A stretch of DNA of 64,000 nt from positions 93,283-157,282 of the forward strand of contig NZ_JAPUBT010000002.1 of the NCBI RefSeq assembly GCF_030397665.1, given 5' to 3'. The translations under genes and the position numbers were made by a program. The notes under the pieces are model-generated. The model had not been told where the DNA came from, made no database searches, and was given only the letters and a program-made list of their open reading frames with translations. This document shows, piece by piece, positions 8,353-17,096 of this stretch. Position 1 is the stretch's first letter; each line of letters opens with the position of its first letter. This stretch comes from Janthinobacterium sp. SUN073. GTDB lineage: Bacteria; Pseudomonadota; Gammaproteobacteria; Burkholderiales; Burkholderiaceae_D.

Positions 8353-9375
8353 TCAATTGCACTTTTCGCTACTCCCAAGACGGCGGTAAACGCCTGGGGC
8401 GCTGCCTGTCCATAGCTTGAATGCCCGGCTGAACGTGGTGGGATCATCGAAGCCCAGGTTCTGCCCTATCGCCGCGATCGTCAAATCGCTCTTAATCAGC
8501 TGCAAAATCGCCATGTCGCGCCGCAACTCATCCTTTACCGTCTGAAACGAGCTTCCTTCTTCGGCCAGGCGCCGCGACAGCGTGCGGACGGAAAAATGCA
8601 GCGCCTTCGCACAAGAACCTATCGTCATCACATCGCCCAGGCGGGACGCCAGGTAGTCGCGCAGACGATGCGTGAGGATCTTGTCATTCAATGGCACGTA
8701 CAGCCAATCGGCAGGCGCATTGCGCAAGAACTGGTTGAGCGCACTCTTGTCCTGACGCAGTGGCGCGCCCAGATGCTCGGAGCCTATGTACAGCGCAGTC
8801 TGGGCCTGCTCGAAATATATGGGGCCAGGAAATAAATACACGTATTCAGCCGCCCGGACCGGCCGGGGAAACGCAAAATCGGCACGCGCCAGCGGTATCT
8901 CGCGCCCTATCATCCATGAAGCGAGTCCATGCACCAGTTTCAGCATCAGCTCATGTACGAGCACCCGCTCTCCTTTTGGTGGCACATATTCGATCAGGGC
9001 AATACGGGTCAGTTGATTGTCGTGCGTGACATCAAAGCCCATGTCATCGAGCTGCAAACGGAAATAACGGACGAAACGATGCAGTGCAATATCCAGATTG
9101 GGTGCATCGAGCATCCCCAGGCAGAGAAACTTCAGCGTGCCATTGCGCAAGGGGCGGGAAAAAAACCGCGGTGTTTCGTCGTCGAGCAAGAGCGCAGTCT
9201 GGCGCAGCAAGGTGGAAAATTGCTCTATCGTAATGCGTCCCCCTTGCTCCAGCAATAATTCGGGCGCGATCTTGGCGCGCGCCAGGACCGTCCTGACCAG
9301 GTCCGAATCAGGATCGAGTCCTTCCAGCAAATCGGTGGCCAGGCTCACCGAAATGGTCGCGCTCTGGTGGCTCAT
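8353..9375 (-). CDS. AraC-family transcriptional regulator
   Basis: 340 residues from the ATG ending at 9375 (MSHQSATISVSL), the usual opening of this subfamily; an in-frame start at 9426 would add 17 residues and neither has a strong ribosome site. Residues 1-230 are the arabinose-binding-like effector domain. The C-terminus is the double helix-turn-helix AraC domain (DVMTIGSCAKALHFSVRTLS, then TIAAIGQNLGFDDPTTFSRAFKLWTG). It is divergent from the beta-helix/cytochrome pair across about 150 bp, so it may control that pair; the effector is unknown. Confidence 0.9.
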   Translation of the reverse strand: MSHQSATISVSLATDLLEGLDPDSDLVRTVLARAKIAPELLLEQGGRITIEQFSTLLRQTALLLDDETPRFFSRPLRNGTLKFLCLGMLDAPNLDIALHRFVRYFRLQLDDMGFDVTHDNQLTRIALIEYVPPKGERVLVHELMLKLVHGLASWMIGREIPLARADFAFPRPVRAAEYVYLFPGPIYFEQAQTALYIGSEHLGAPLRQDKSALNQFLRNAPADWLYVPLNDKILTHRLRDYLASRLGDVMTIGSCAKALHFSVRTLSRRLAEEGSSFQTVKDELRRDMAILQLIKSDLTIAAIGQNLGFDDPTTFSRAFKLWTGSAPGVYRRLGSSEKCN

Positions 9376-9470
9376 TAAATAATGCAATGCAACATTTTTT
9401 CTCCCGAAATTTGGCATGAAATGCACATATTTAGGCCAATTCTGTCACTAATGAAAGTCAAGGGCAGAAC

Positions 9471-9476
9471 TATAAT
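9471..9476 (+). promoter_or_regulatory. Candidate -10 box for the beta-helix/cytochrome pair
   Basis: A perfect TATAAT lies 58 nt before the chosen start at 9534, in the divergent gap with the AraC gene. No good -35 hexamer sits 16-18 nt upstream, which would fit an activator-dependent promoter. Inference from sequence only. Confidence 0.35.
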
Positions 9477-9533
9477 CATCGCATAAATATGGATAAAAAG
9501 ATAAAAACCGCCATACAACAAGGGAGACATTGC

Positions 9534-11012
9534 ATGAACAAACTAGCGCGCCTCAGCCACTTTCAACCCATGTCCTGTGCGACCGCCATGCTCATGCTGG
9601 CCAGTTGCGGCGGCAGTTCCAGCGTGCCCGTTGTCGAGGCCGTGGCGCCGCCGACACTGGACGTCGTCGTCACGGCAGCGCAAATGAATGACAGCGACAT
9701 GAGTAATCTGCTGTTTCGTCTCAAGGACGGCTCCACCGTCATGCTTCCGGCCGGCAAATTCCACTTTGACCGTCCCTTGATCATGAACACCAGCGGCGTG
9801 ACGATTATCGGCAAAGGCAGCGGCAGCAATCCGGCCAGCGATACCATTTTGTCCTTTAAGGACGCCAGCAGCCGTAACGGCTTGCAGGTCAGCAATGTCA
9901 AGACCATTACGCTGAAAAATTTCGCGGTAGAGGATGCGGCCGGCAATGCCGTGTTTGTCTCAGCGTCGAGCAATGTGACCATGGATGGCTTGCGCGCAGA
10001 GTGGACCACCGATCCGACCAAAACGTCAAAAATGGCGTATGGCCTCTACCCGGTCAACTCCGACAATATCATCGTCAGGAACAGCAAGGTGGTCGGTTCG
10101 GAGGATGCGGGTATCTATGTCGGACAATCGCAAAATATTCGTGTCAGCAACAATGAAGTGTATTTGAACGTGGCAGGCGTGGAAATAGAAAACTCGCTCA
10201 ATGCCATCGTGGAGAACAATGATTTGCATGACAACACGGGCGGCGTGCTGGTGTTCTCCCTGCCTGGCACCTATCGCTTTAAAAAAGGTTCCGGGGTTTT
10301 GATACAAAACAACAATATCCACGATAACAATACGCCGGTCGCCGATAATGCCACGGGCTTTGTCACATCGGTGCCGGTCGGTACCGGCATCATGGTGCTG
10401 GCGGCGGACAATACTGAAATCAAAAACAATGTCATCAAGAACCATAAGACCACCAGCATACTGGCGCTGAGCTATCAGGCGACCGGTTTCGCCATCAACG
10501 ACCCGGACTACAATCCCTTCATCCATGGCCTGTATGCCTACGGCAATACCATCTCGCTATCGGGCTATGCGCCGGACGGCGCATTCAAGACGGAACTCAA
10601 ACCCCTGGTCGATGGCCTGTTCGCGCAGCTGGCATCGAATGGCTTGCCGACGCTGCTGCCGTATGGCGTGTGGGACGGCATACTCGATCCGGCAAAAAGT
10701 AGCGGCCTGCTACCCTTGCCCGGCATGGGCGGCCTGGGCATCGGTGGCGTGGCCAGCGATGACAGCCGCATTTGCATCAAGAACAATACCTCGCTCGATA
10801 CCCCCGTCATCGACACCGTGATTTCCTATGAGACGCTGGATATCAATCTCATCGGGCTGAAGTTGGGCGCCTCGGTCGAGGCGGGAGAAACACCGCCGGA
10901 AGCGATTGCCGGCATACCTGCCGAACTGTTACAGCCAAGCTTTCCTTTCGCGCCGCGCATGAACTGTCAATTGACGCTGCCAGCCATTCCAGCCTTTCCG
11001 ATCATTAAGTAA
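9534..11012 (+). CDS. Right-handed parallel beta-helix lipoprotein
   Basis: 492 residues from the ATG at 9534, preceded at a good distance by AAGGGAGA; an upstream ATG at 9489 lacks this. The N-terminus is a lipoprotein signal with lipobox LMLASCGG. The body has many short repeated strands with Asn ladders (VTIIGKGSG, NVTMDGLRAEW, NIIVRNSKVV, NIRVSNNEVY, AIVENNDLHDN, VLIQNNNIHDN), the pattern of a right-handed parallel beta-helix. It matches the conserved family (TIGR03805) regularly paired with a diheme cytochrome family (TIGR03806), which is the next gene. Polysaccharide binding or cleavage is typical of the fold, but activity here is unknown. Confidence 0.88.
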   Translation: MNKLARLSHFQPMSCATAMLMLASCGGSSSVPVVEAVAPPTLDVVVTAAQMNDSDMSNLLFRLKDGSTVMLPAGKFHFDRPLIMNTSGVTIIGKGSGSNPASDTILSFKDASSRNGLQVSNVKTITLKNFAVEDAAGNAVFVSASSNVTMDGLRAEWTTDPTKTSKMAYGLYPVNSDNIIVRNSKVVGSEDAGIYVGQSQNIRVSNNEVYLNVAGVEIENSLNAIVENNDLHDNTGGVLVFSLPGTYRFKKGSGVLIQNNNIHDNNTPVADNATGFVTSVPVGTGIMVLAADNTEIKNNVIKNHKTTSILALSYQATGFAINDPDYNPFIHGLYAYGNTISLSGYAPDGAFKTELKPLVDGLFAQLASNGLPTLLPYGVWDGILDPAKSSGLLPLPGMGGLGIGGVASDDSRICIKNNTSLDTPVIDTVISYETLDINLIGLKLGASVEAGETPPEAIAGIPAELLQPSFPFAPRMNCQLTLPAIPAFPIIK

Positions 11013-11094
11013 GCAAACCAGGGCCGCTGCGCGTGCCCGCGCCACAGGGTGCAGTGTGCTTGCCATCCATTTTTGCTCGTCAGGAGTCCATGAT

Positions 11095-12306
11095 ATGAAG
11101 ACCAGATTGACATTTTTTGCCGCACTTTTCCCCCTCATGTTTGCCATGAGCTTGCTAAGCGCCTGCGGCGGCGGCAAGACTGCCGAGGGTGATAGCTTTG
11201 CGTCCGAGGTGAAGCTCTTTGAACGCACCACCGCACCGGATAAACTATCCAGCTGGAATTTGGTGCAGAGCGATGGCAAGCTGATGCGGCTCAATGCCGC
11301 TACCGTGGCGTATGATCTGAACAGCCCCCTGTTTTCCGATTATTCCAGCAAGTTGCGCGCCATTTATCTGCCCAAGGGTGGCAAAATTACCTATAACGGC
11401 AATGGCGCCGACCCCTTTGTTTTTCCCAATGGCTCGGTCATCGTCAAGACTTTTTATTACCCGAAGGCCACAGGCAGCGATGCCAGCTACATCGGGGCAC
11501 AGGCAGTCAGCCATCAAGCGGTGCAGGGCAACTCCATCGACCTGAGCAAGAACCATCTGATAGAAACCCGCTTGCTGGTCAAGCAGGCCGATGGCAGCTG
11601 GCTGGGCCTGCCCTATGTGTGGGATGACGATCAGAAAGACGCATCCCTGAAAATTGGCGGCGACGTCAAACGCGTAGAGCTGGTCAGCGATAATGCATCG
11701 CGTCAGAAAATCAGCTATAAAGTACCCAGCGCACAGCAATGCCAGCAATGCCACGCCACCACCTCGGCTGGCGGGGGCGCACTGCTGCCGATAGGCACCA
11801 AGGCACATAATCTCAACAAGACTTATCTGTATGGCGCGGGAGCAAAAAATCAGCTCGACAATCTCAACGACCTCGGTTTGCTGAGCGGCTATACCAGCGC
11901 TGCGGCCGCACCCAAGGCGGTCGATTGGAGCGATGCCTCGCAAACGCTGGATGCCCGCGCCAAGGGCTACCTGGAAGCAAACTGCGCGCACTGTCATTCC
12001 ACCACTGGCCAAGCCCAGCAAAGCGGACTATTGCTTGGCTTTAACCAGACAGCCAATCCGCTGATCGACTCGATCAAGCGCGGCATCTGTAAAAAGCCGC
12101 TGGCATACGGTGGCCCGGGACTGCCCTACCAGTACGATATCGTACCGGGCTCGCCTGAAACCTCCATCTTGCTGTACCGCACCAGCCATACCGATTCAGA
12201 ATCGGTGATGCCGGTGATCGGGCGCGCCTCCAATCACGCGGAAGCGAACGCCATGTTGAGCGCATGGATCGCGGGCATGGCCAAGGCCGAATGTTCGGTG
12301 CCCTGA
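11095..12306 (+). CDS. Diheme c-type cytochrome lipoprotein (SO2930/HNE_0200 family)
   Basis: 403 residues from the ATG at 11095, after a CAGGAG ribosome site; the upstream in-frame ATG at 11056 is rejected because the lipoprotein signal (LLSACGGG lipobox) begins at 11095. Two CxxCH haem sites are present: CQQCH near residue 218 and CAHCH near residue 301. A Met late in the protein (SVMPVIGR) could serve as a haem ligand. It is expected to be anchored in an outer or inner membrane and to move electrons in the periplasm. The pairing with the preceding beta-helix lipoprotein is conserved across Proteobacteria, but the redox partner and substrate are not known. Confidence 0.9.
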   Translation: MKTRLTFFAALFPLMFAMSLLSACGGGKTAEGDSFASEVKLFERTTAPDKLSSWNLVQSDGKLMRLNAATVAYDLNSPLFSDYSSKLRAIYLPKGGKITYNGNGADPFVFPNGSVIVKTFYYPKATGSDASYIGAQAVSHQAVQGNSIDLSKNHLIETRLLVKQADGSWLGLPYVWDDDQKDASLKIGGDVKRVELVSDNASRQKISYKVPSAQQCQQCHATTSAGGGALLPIGTKAHNLNKTYLYGAGAKNQLDNLNDLGLLSGYTSAAAAPKAVDWSDASQTLDARAKGYLEANCAHCHSTTGQAQQSGLLLGFNQTANPLIDSIKRGICKKPLAYGGPGLPYQYDIVPGSPETSILLYRTSHTDSESVMPVIGRASNHAEANAMLSAWIAGMAKAECSVP

Positions 12307-12357
12307 GCCATGGCGTGATACGCGTCCCGCGCCCGCTGGCACTGCCCTCTACCCCGG

Positions 12358-12418
12358 GCATGCCAGCGGCGCCGGCATGCTGAATTGGCCGTTCAAAGCA
12401 TGACGCGGCTTCATGCTT
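12358..12418. terminator. Two adjacent hairpins after the cytochrome gene
   Basis: GCATGCC (12358-12364) pairs with 12374-12380, and AAGCATGA (12396-12403) pairs with 12411-12418; both stems are perfect. Neither is followed by a T run, so intrinsic termination is doubtful. They lie in the 200-bp gap before the Fur-family gene. Confidence 0.3.
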
Positions 12419-12506
12419 GTGAGCACGCATGCTAAGATACGGCCTAGAGGGTGGCAACGGGCACGGCGATGACGCCGCCAGCCGATCCCCCGCAAGCAGG
12501 CTTATT

Positions 12507-12932
12507 ATGTTGACATCATCTTCCACACCGCACGCCGAATCGCTGATCCGCAACACCAACGCCCGCGTCACCAAGACACGCGTGAAGGTGCTCGACTTTT
12601 TAATGGCGCAAAGCCGTTCGCTGACCCACCATGAAATCCAGCAAGCGCTGTCGCAGGACAGCGATATCGATTCCGTCACCCTGTACCGGGTGCTGGAATG
12701 GCTGACGGAAAATGAACTGGTGCACCGCATCGCGGGCGCCGACCAGGTCTGGCGCTTCAGCGCCGGTGCGGGCCACCAGGCGCACGAACACGCGCACTTC
12801 CAGTGCACCAAATGCGCGAACGTCACCTGCTTCAATGAAGTCAAGCTGCCGCCGCCCGTGCTTCTGCCGGAAGGTTTCAGCGGCGGCGAAGTCGATTACC
12901 TGATCAAGGGCCTGTGCCCGCGCTGCAAGTAA
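12507..12932 (+). CDS. Fur-family metalloregulator, probably Zur-like
   Basis: 141 residues from the ATG at 12507. The N-terminal winged helix contains RVTKTRVKVLDFLMAQ and DIDSVTLYRVLEWLTENELVHRI, where the recognition helix is expected. The C-terminal part has HEHAHFQCTKC, the HxH and CxxC zinc-binding pattern, and a last CPRC that completes a structural zinc site. Fur, Zur and related proteins share this plan. I favour Zur because the neighbouring block encodes two COG0523 metallochaperone GTPases and a metal transporter, families commonly under Zur. That is contextual inference; Fur or a Fe/Ni sensor is not excluded. Confidence 0.85.
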   Translation: MLTSSSTPHAESLIRNTNARVTKTRVKVLDFLMAQSRSLTHHEIQQALSQDSDIDSVTLYRVLEWLTENELVHRIAGADQVWRFSAGAGHQAHEHAHFQCTKCANVTCFNEVKLPPPVLLPEGFSGGEVDYLIKGLCPRCK

Positions 12933-12945
12933 GACCTTTCTGACA

Positions 12946-13464
12946 TCACTTGAGCAGCAAGGCCAGGTGATGCTCGTCATAAAACAAGTCGCCCACGCGC
13001 ATCGATCGCGGCTCCGTGCCATACGCGATAAATCCCAGCGATTCATACAGTTGCCGTGCGGCATTGTTTTCCGCATTCACACTCAAGTGCACCTGCATGA
13101 TGGCAGGGTCCGTCTCGGCCTGTTCGATGCAGGCATTCACGAGACGCCGCGCCATGCCCTTGCCCCGCTGATGCACATCGACGAAGACGCCCCACAGCAA
13201 GGCCTTGTGCCACAGCTGGCGCAGCGATTCGCGCCGCAGGCCGGCAAAACCCACGAGACGATCGCCATCGAAGGCGCCAAAGCCGCGCTGCATGGAACCG
13301 CCGGCGATGCGCTGCGCGTGTTCTGCGGGCGTGCGCACCAGTTCATCCTCGCGCGACGAGGAAAACGCGCTGGGAGAGTCAAGGATGGCGCGCAGGCGCA
13401 GCGCGCAAAAGGCGGTGGTGTCGGCTGGCGTCAGCAGGCGGATGACGATATCGGGTGCGGGCAT
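12946..13464 (-). CDS. GNAT-family N-acetyltransferase
   Basis: 172 residues. The acetyl-CoA-binding motif A is visible as VHQRGKGMARRLVNACIEQA around residues 100-120, followed by SVNAENNAARQLYESLGFIAYG, the usual motif B end. It should move an acetyl group from acetyl-CoA to an amine; the acceptor cannot be told. It is convergent with the Fur-like gene (13 bp apart) and lies 44 bp after the start side of the metal transporter gene on the same strand, so it may share that transcript. Confidence 0.9.
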   Translation of the reverse strand: MPAPDIVIRLLTPADTTAFCALRLRAILDSPSAFSSSREDELVRTPAEHAQRIAGGSMQRGFGAFDGDRLVGFAGLRRESLRQLWHKALLWGVFVDVHQRGKGMARRLVNACIEQAETDPAIMQVHLSVNAENNAARQLYESLGFIAYGTEPRSMRVGDLFYDEHHLALLLK

Positions 13465-13508
13465 AGGAGGACTCGGCAGTTTTTTTCCATTATACCCACG
13501 CCCTTCCC

Positions 13509-14297
13509 TTACGCACGCACGCGGCGCAAGCCCAGCAAGGTCCAGCCGTACAGGGCAGCCATCAGCAGCAGCATGGCCGCGCCCAGCGCCGCCGTCCAGC
13601 TTTCCGGCAGGGACCAGGCTGGTTCCAGCTTGCCGGCAGCCATGTAAGCGGCCATCGCCACGCAGATGGCGACGATGGGCCAGCCCAGGCGGCGCCGGAA
13701 CGCCCGCACGATATCAATCTTGCCGGTGCGCATGACCTTTGCCGTGACCCAGCCATCGAAGGTATCCGTCACGCCCATGCCCACGGCAAACACCGTACCA
13801 GTCAGCAAGGCTGGCCCCATGCCGCCCAGCGCGACGGCCGCATAGCCCCAGGCGGCCGCCTGCAAGGCCGTGTCGAAGACCAGCGCGAACAGCATGCCGA
13901 CGAGGATGGCACCGAGCGGCCCGGAAACGCCCCGCAGCCAGCCTGGCAGCAGCCGGCCGCGCACCTCGGCCAGTTGCGCGCCGGCCAGCAAGCTGCGCGC
14001 ATTCATGCCGGCGATGAGCAGCAACAAGGCGATGGGCAGCCACTCCAGCCAGCCGAAGACCACCTCTGATGGCGCAAATTGCCGCGAGGCCAGCGCCGCC
14101 ACGGCCACGATGGGCAGCACGCAAATGCCATGCCCCAGCGCAAACAGCGCGCCCATCCACGGTGTCCAGCGCGCATGGGCGACCTGACTGCGCAAAGTGA
14201 GACCGTCGACGGCGGCCAGGTGGTCCGGTTCCAGGCCATGCCGCATGCCGAGCAGGAAAATCAGCGCCAGGGCGGGCAAGCCCGCTTCCACGCTCAT
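13509..14297 (-). CDS. NiCoT-family nickel/cobalt (or related metal) transporter
   Basis: 262 residues, highly hydrophobic, about seven to eight membrane segments. The family signature in the first helix pair is clear: LGMRHGLEPDHLAAVD (RHxxxxDH), followed by FALGHG and later GMGVTDTFDGWV. NiCoT permeases move Ni2+ or Co2+ across the inner membrane. Its start overlaps the end of the upstream COG0523 GTPase gene by 4 nt (ATGA), so the two are made together. Context of two COG0523 GTPases and a Fur/Zur-like regulator suggests a role in metal supply under scarcity; the metal itself cannot be read from sequence. Confidence 0.88.
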   Translation of the reverse strand: MSVEAGLPALALIFLLGMRHGLEPDHLAAVDGLTLRSQVAHARWTPWMGALFALGHGICVLPIVAVAALASRQFAPSEVVFGWLEWLPIALLLLIAGMNARSLLAGAQLAEVRGRLLPGWLRGVSGPLGAILVGMLFALVFDTALQAAAWGYAAVALGGMGPALLTGTVFAVGMGVTDTFDGWVTAKVMRTGKIDIVRAFRRRLGWPIVAICVAMAAYMAAGKLEPAWSLPESWTAALGAAMLLLMAALYGWTLLGLRRVRA

Positions 14298-15292
14298 GCG
14301 GCCGCCTGAGCCGGACTGTCCACTACGCAGCGGTCCAGGCCCCGCGTCAGCATGTCCTGCGGCAAGTCGCGGCCGATAAAAATGATCTTGCTGGCGCGCG
14401 TTTCATCATCGCGCCACGGCGCGCCCAGTTCCGAGCCCATCAGCATGTGCACGCCCTGGAACACGGCGCGGCATGGCAAGTCGGCCACGTACAAAATGCC
14501 CTTGTAGCGCATCAGCTGGCTGCCGAACAGTTGCACCACAGCATCGAGGAAGTTTTCCACCTGCAGCAGATCGAGGGGCCGGGACTGGTGGTAGACGAAC
14601 GATTGCACGCCGTCCCCATGGCGGTGCCCCAATTCTCCGAGGAAATCCGGCTCCAGCTCGACGATGGCGTTCACATTGAAACCGCGGATGTTCAGGATGT
14701 CGCGCAGCGGCACATTGCCGAAGCGCACTTTCTGGATGCCAGCGCGGCCATTGATGGCGACCAGGCGCTGGCGCAGCGCGGCCAGCGCGTCCTTGCTGAC
14801 CAGGTCCGTCTTCGACAGCAGGATGCGGTCGGCAAAGCCCACCTGCTCCTGCGCTTCCCTGTGCGCCGTTAATTGCTGCTGCGCGTGGCGCGCATCGACC
14901 ACCGTCAATATCGCGTCGAGCATATAGCACTCGCTGATGGAAGGCTCCGCAAAAAAGGTTTGCGCCACGGGGCCCGGCGCGGCCAGGCCCGTCGTTTCGA
15001 TGATCACGTGGTCGAAGGCGATCGTGCCCGCCGCGCGTTTCGCGTGCAGCTCGCCCAGGATGCGGATCAGGTCGCCGCGCACGCTGCAGCAGATGCAGCC
15101 ATTGTTCATTTCCACGATCTGCTCGTCGCTGTCCTGCACCAGCAAGCCATGGTCGATGCTTTCGGCGGCGAATTCATTTTCGATCACGGCGATGCGCACG
15201 CCGTGATCGCCCTGCAATATTCGCTTGAGCAAGGTGGTTTTTCCGCTGCCGAGAAAACCCGTGATGATGGTGACGGGGATCAGTTCTGTCAT
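14294..15292 (-). CDS. COG0523 (CobW/YjiA-type) metallochaperone GTPase 1
   Basis: 332 residues. Walker A at 12-19 (GFLGSGKT), the family metal motif CICC at residues 66-69, and SKTD as the guanine-specificity motif. The C-terminal CobW_C domain follows after about residue 220. COG0523 GTPases deliver Zn, Co or Ni to client proteins or help survival when zinc is scarce. The gene overlaps the NiCoT transporter gene by 4 nt and follows the second COG0523 gene by 19 bp, so all three probably form one operon read leftward from the palindromic operator region near 16.6 kb. Confidence 0.92.
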   Translation of the reverse strand: MTELIPVTIITGFLGSGKTTLLKRILQGDHGVRIAVIENEFAAESIDHGLLVQDSDEQIVEMNNGCICCSVRGDLIRILGELHAKRAAGTIAFDHVIIETTGLAAPGPVAQTFFAEPSISECYMLDAILTVVDARHAQQQLTAHREAQEQVGFADRILLSKTDLVSKDALAALRQRLVAINGRAGIQKVRFGNVPLRDILNIRGFNVNAIVELEPDFLGELGHRHGDGVQSFVYHQSRPLDLLQVENFLDAVVQLFGSQLMRYKGILYVADLPCRAVFQGVHMLMGSELGAPWRDDETRASKIIFIGRDLPQDMLTRGLDRCVVDSPAQAAA

Positions 15293-15311
15293 GGTGTATT
15301 CCTGTTCCAGG

Positions 15312-16538
15312 TTAGTCTTCCAGTTCTTCCATGCGCTGCCATAGTGGAAACGGATCGGGCAGCCGGCGCCAGGCGGCCATGCCCTGGCGCGTTTCCGTGG
15401 TGTTGAGTTGACATTTTTTCAAGTCCGCCTCGATGGCGGCCTGGTCCATGTCTTGGCCGATGAAGACGAGTTCCTGGTAGCGGTCGCCATATGGCTCGCT
15501 CCAGCCCGCCTTCACTTCCGCCAGCGAGGCGGCATCCGTGGGCCAGCGTTCCTTCGGCACGGACGCCCACCACAGGCCCACGGGTTCGATATTCATCAGC
15601 TTGCCCGCGCCGGACAGGCTGGCCACCCATTCGGGGCGGCCAGCCAGCCAAAAGTATCCCTTGCTGCGCACCACGCCCGGAATCGGCTGCGAAATATACT
15701 CATGCAGGCGCTGCGCGTGGAACGGTTCCCTGGCCCGGTAGACGAAGCTGCTGATGCCATACGTTTCCGTCTCCGGCGTGTGCACGCCAGCCAGCTCCTG
15801 GGCCCAGCCCGGCATGGCGGCCGCCTGCTCCAGGTCGAACAGCTGCGTGCCGAGGATGGCGTCGAGCGGCACGATGGACTGGTTGGTTTCGATGATGCGC
15901 GCGCCGGGATTGAGGGCTTTTAAAATGGCCAGCACGCGCAGGCGCTCGTCGGCCGCCACCATGTCGACCTTGTTGAGGACGATGACATTGGCAAACTCGA
16001 TCTGTTCCGTGAGTAAATTGGCCAGCTGGCGCTCGTCGCCCTCGCCCGCCGTTTCTCCCCGTTGCTCCAGGCTGTCTTCGCTGTGGAAATCCGTCAGCAG
16101 GTTGGCGCAGTCGACGACGGTGACCATGCAGTCGATGCGCGCCACGTCGTTCAAGCTGTCGCCGTGCTCGTCCTCGAAGTCGAAGGTGGCGGCCACGGGC
16201 ATCGGCTCGCCCACGCCCGTCGATTCGATCAATAAGTAATCGAAGCGGTCTTCAAACGCCAGGCGCCGCACTTCCAGCAGCAAATCGTCGCGCAAGGTGC
16301 AGCAGATGCAGCCGTTCGACATTTCTACAAGTTTTTCTTCCGTGCGCGACAGGGCCGCGCCCGCCGCCTCCGCACTGTCCTTGACAAGCGAGGCATCGAT
16401 ATTGACTTCGCTCATGTCGTTGACGATGACGGCCACGCGCTTGCCTTCGCGGTTGCGCAGTATGTGGTTGAGCAAGGTGGTCTTGCCGGCGCCGAGAAAG
16501 CCGGACAGGACGGTGACGGGGAGTTTGCGCTGTGGCAT
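15312..16538 (-). CDS. COG0523 metallochaperone GTPase 2
   Basis: 408 residues from the ATG ending at 16538 ([19 protein letters not shown]), with AAGGA 8 nt upstream. An in-frame ATG at 16622 would add 28 unrelated residues and would run through the operator. Walker A is at 13-20, CICC at 77-80, and NKVD is the guanine motif. It is longer than its neighbour because of a bigger C-terminal half (ZigA/YciC-like size). It is the first gene of the predicted operon GTPase 2, GTPase 1, NiCoT. Two paralogous GTPases with one transporter suggests two clients or two metals. Confidence 0.92.
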   Translation of the reverse strand: MPQRKLPVTVLSGFLGAGKTTLLNHILRNREGKRVAVIVNDMSEVNIDASLVKDSAEAAGAALSRTEEKLVEMSNGCICCTLRDDLLLEVRRLAFEDRFDYLLIESTGVGEPMPVAATFDFEDEHGDSLNDVARIDCMVTVVDCANLLTDFHSEDSLEQRGETAGEGDERQLANLLTEQIEFANVIVLNKVDMVAADERLRVLAILKALNPGARIIETNQSIVPLDAILGTQLFDLEQAAAMPGWAQELAGVHTPETETYGISSFVYRAREPFHAQRLHEYISQPIPGVVRSKGYFWLAGRPEWVASLSGAGKLMNIEPVGLWWASVPKERWPTDAASLAEVKAGWSEPYGDRYQELVFIGQDMDQAAIEADLKKCQLNTTETRQGMAAWRRLPDPFPLWQRMEELED

Positions 16539-16586
16539 GGGGATTCCTTCGGCTGGCTGAGTTGCTGGGTTGGCGATGGTCGCATT

Positions 16587-16634
16587 AATGCAAATGAATT
16601 GCGTTTTCGAATTATAATGCAACTAACTTGCATT
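16587..16634. promoter_or_regulatory. Two tandem 19-bp palindromic operators
   Basis: AATGCAA-N5-TTGCATT (16616-16634) is a perfect palindrome, and a second copy at 16587-16605 differs by one base in one arm. Their centres are 29 bp apart and they lie 49-96 bp before the COG0523 GTPase 2 start. A TATAAT-like box on the minus strand overlaps the outer copy. This is the layout of a repressor-controlled promoter. Zur binding is inferred from the regulated genes and the Fur-family gene in the same block, not shown. Confidence 0.6.
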
Positions 16635-17096
16635 TGTATGGCGATCTTTGCCTGCCACCGTGAAAAAGAGGAATCCATGCGCTACCAGCAGGATCAGGAT
16701 CCCGGCCCTCGACGTGCTAGAGTGCGAGCTCGTCGGCGATGCCATCGAAGTAAGCGCATGAAGGCTGAACTGTTGTCGACAGCCCCTGGATGATGCGATG
16801 AAGACTGGTTTTGCCCCTCGTGCAGACATACAGCCGTGCTTCTCAGCCGCGCGGCCGCGTGAGCATCACATCGGCTGGCTTCGATTTTACTAAGTAGGTC
16901 GCAATAAATTATTGTGATTTCTGACTTCCATAACCGGTGCTCTGCGGTGTTGCCCGCTGCTAGCAGTGCTCGCAATGCGTCGCAGCTGGCGCCTTGCAGA
17001 GCGCCGGTTCTGTTCGTCATAACTTCACAATAATTTCCCACGACCTACTTAGCCCTTAGCAAGCCGCTCTTAAATATTTTATTCTCGCCTAGTCCA
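16635..17096. other. Non-coding stretch with no convincing gene except a palindromic element
   Basis: Between the operator pair and the AT-rich gene I see no supported gene. A short reading frame at 16677-16793 follows GAGGAAT, but its 38-residue product is Arg-rich with no recognisable feature and looks like noise or a remnant. The only clear structure is the 163-bp inverted-repeat element at 16890-17052. Confidence 0.5.
16890..17052. repeat. MITE-like palindromic element, 163 bp
   Basis: The ends are inverted repeats: 16890-16917 pairs with 17025-17052 at 24 of 28 positions, with the outer 12 bases (CTAAGTAGGTCG) perfect. A second stem, 16932-16945 with 16996-17009, pairs fully except one G.T wobble, so the whole element can fold as a long interrupted hairpin. 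It has no reading frame of its own. This is the form of a miniature inverted-repeat element mobilised in trans. No clear target duplication was found. It sits directly before an AT-rich orphan gene. Confidence 0.65.

Noticed and set aside
16638..16793. Short reading frame after GAGGAAT
   Set aside because: Arg-rich 38-51 residue product without any recognisable pattern; not supported as a gene.
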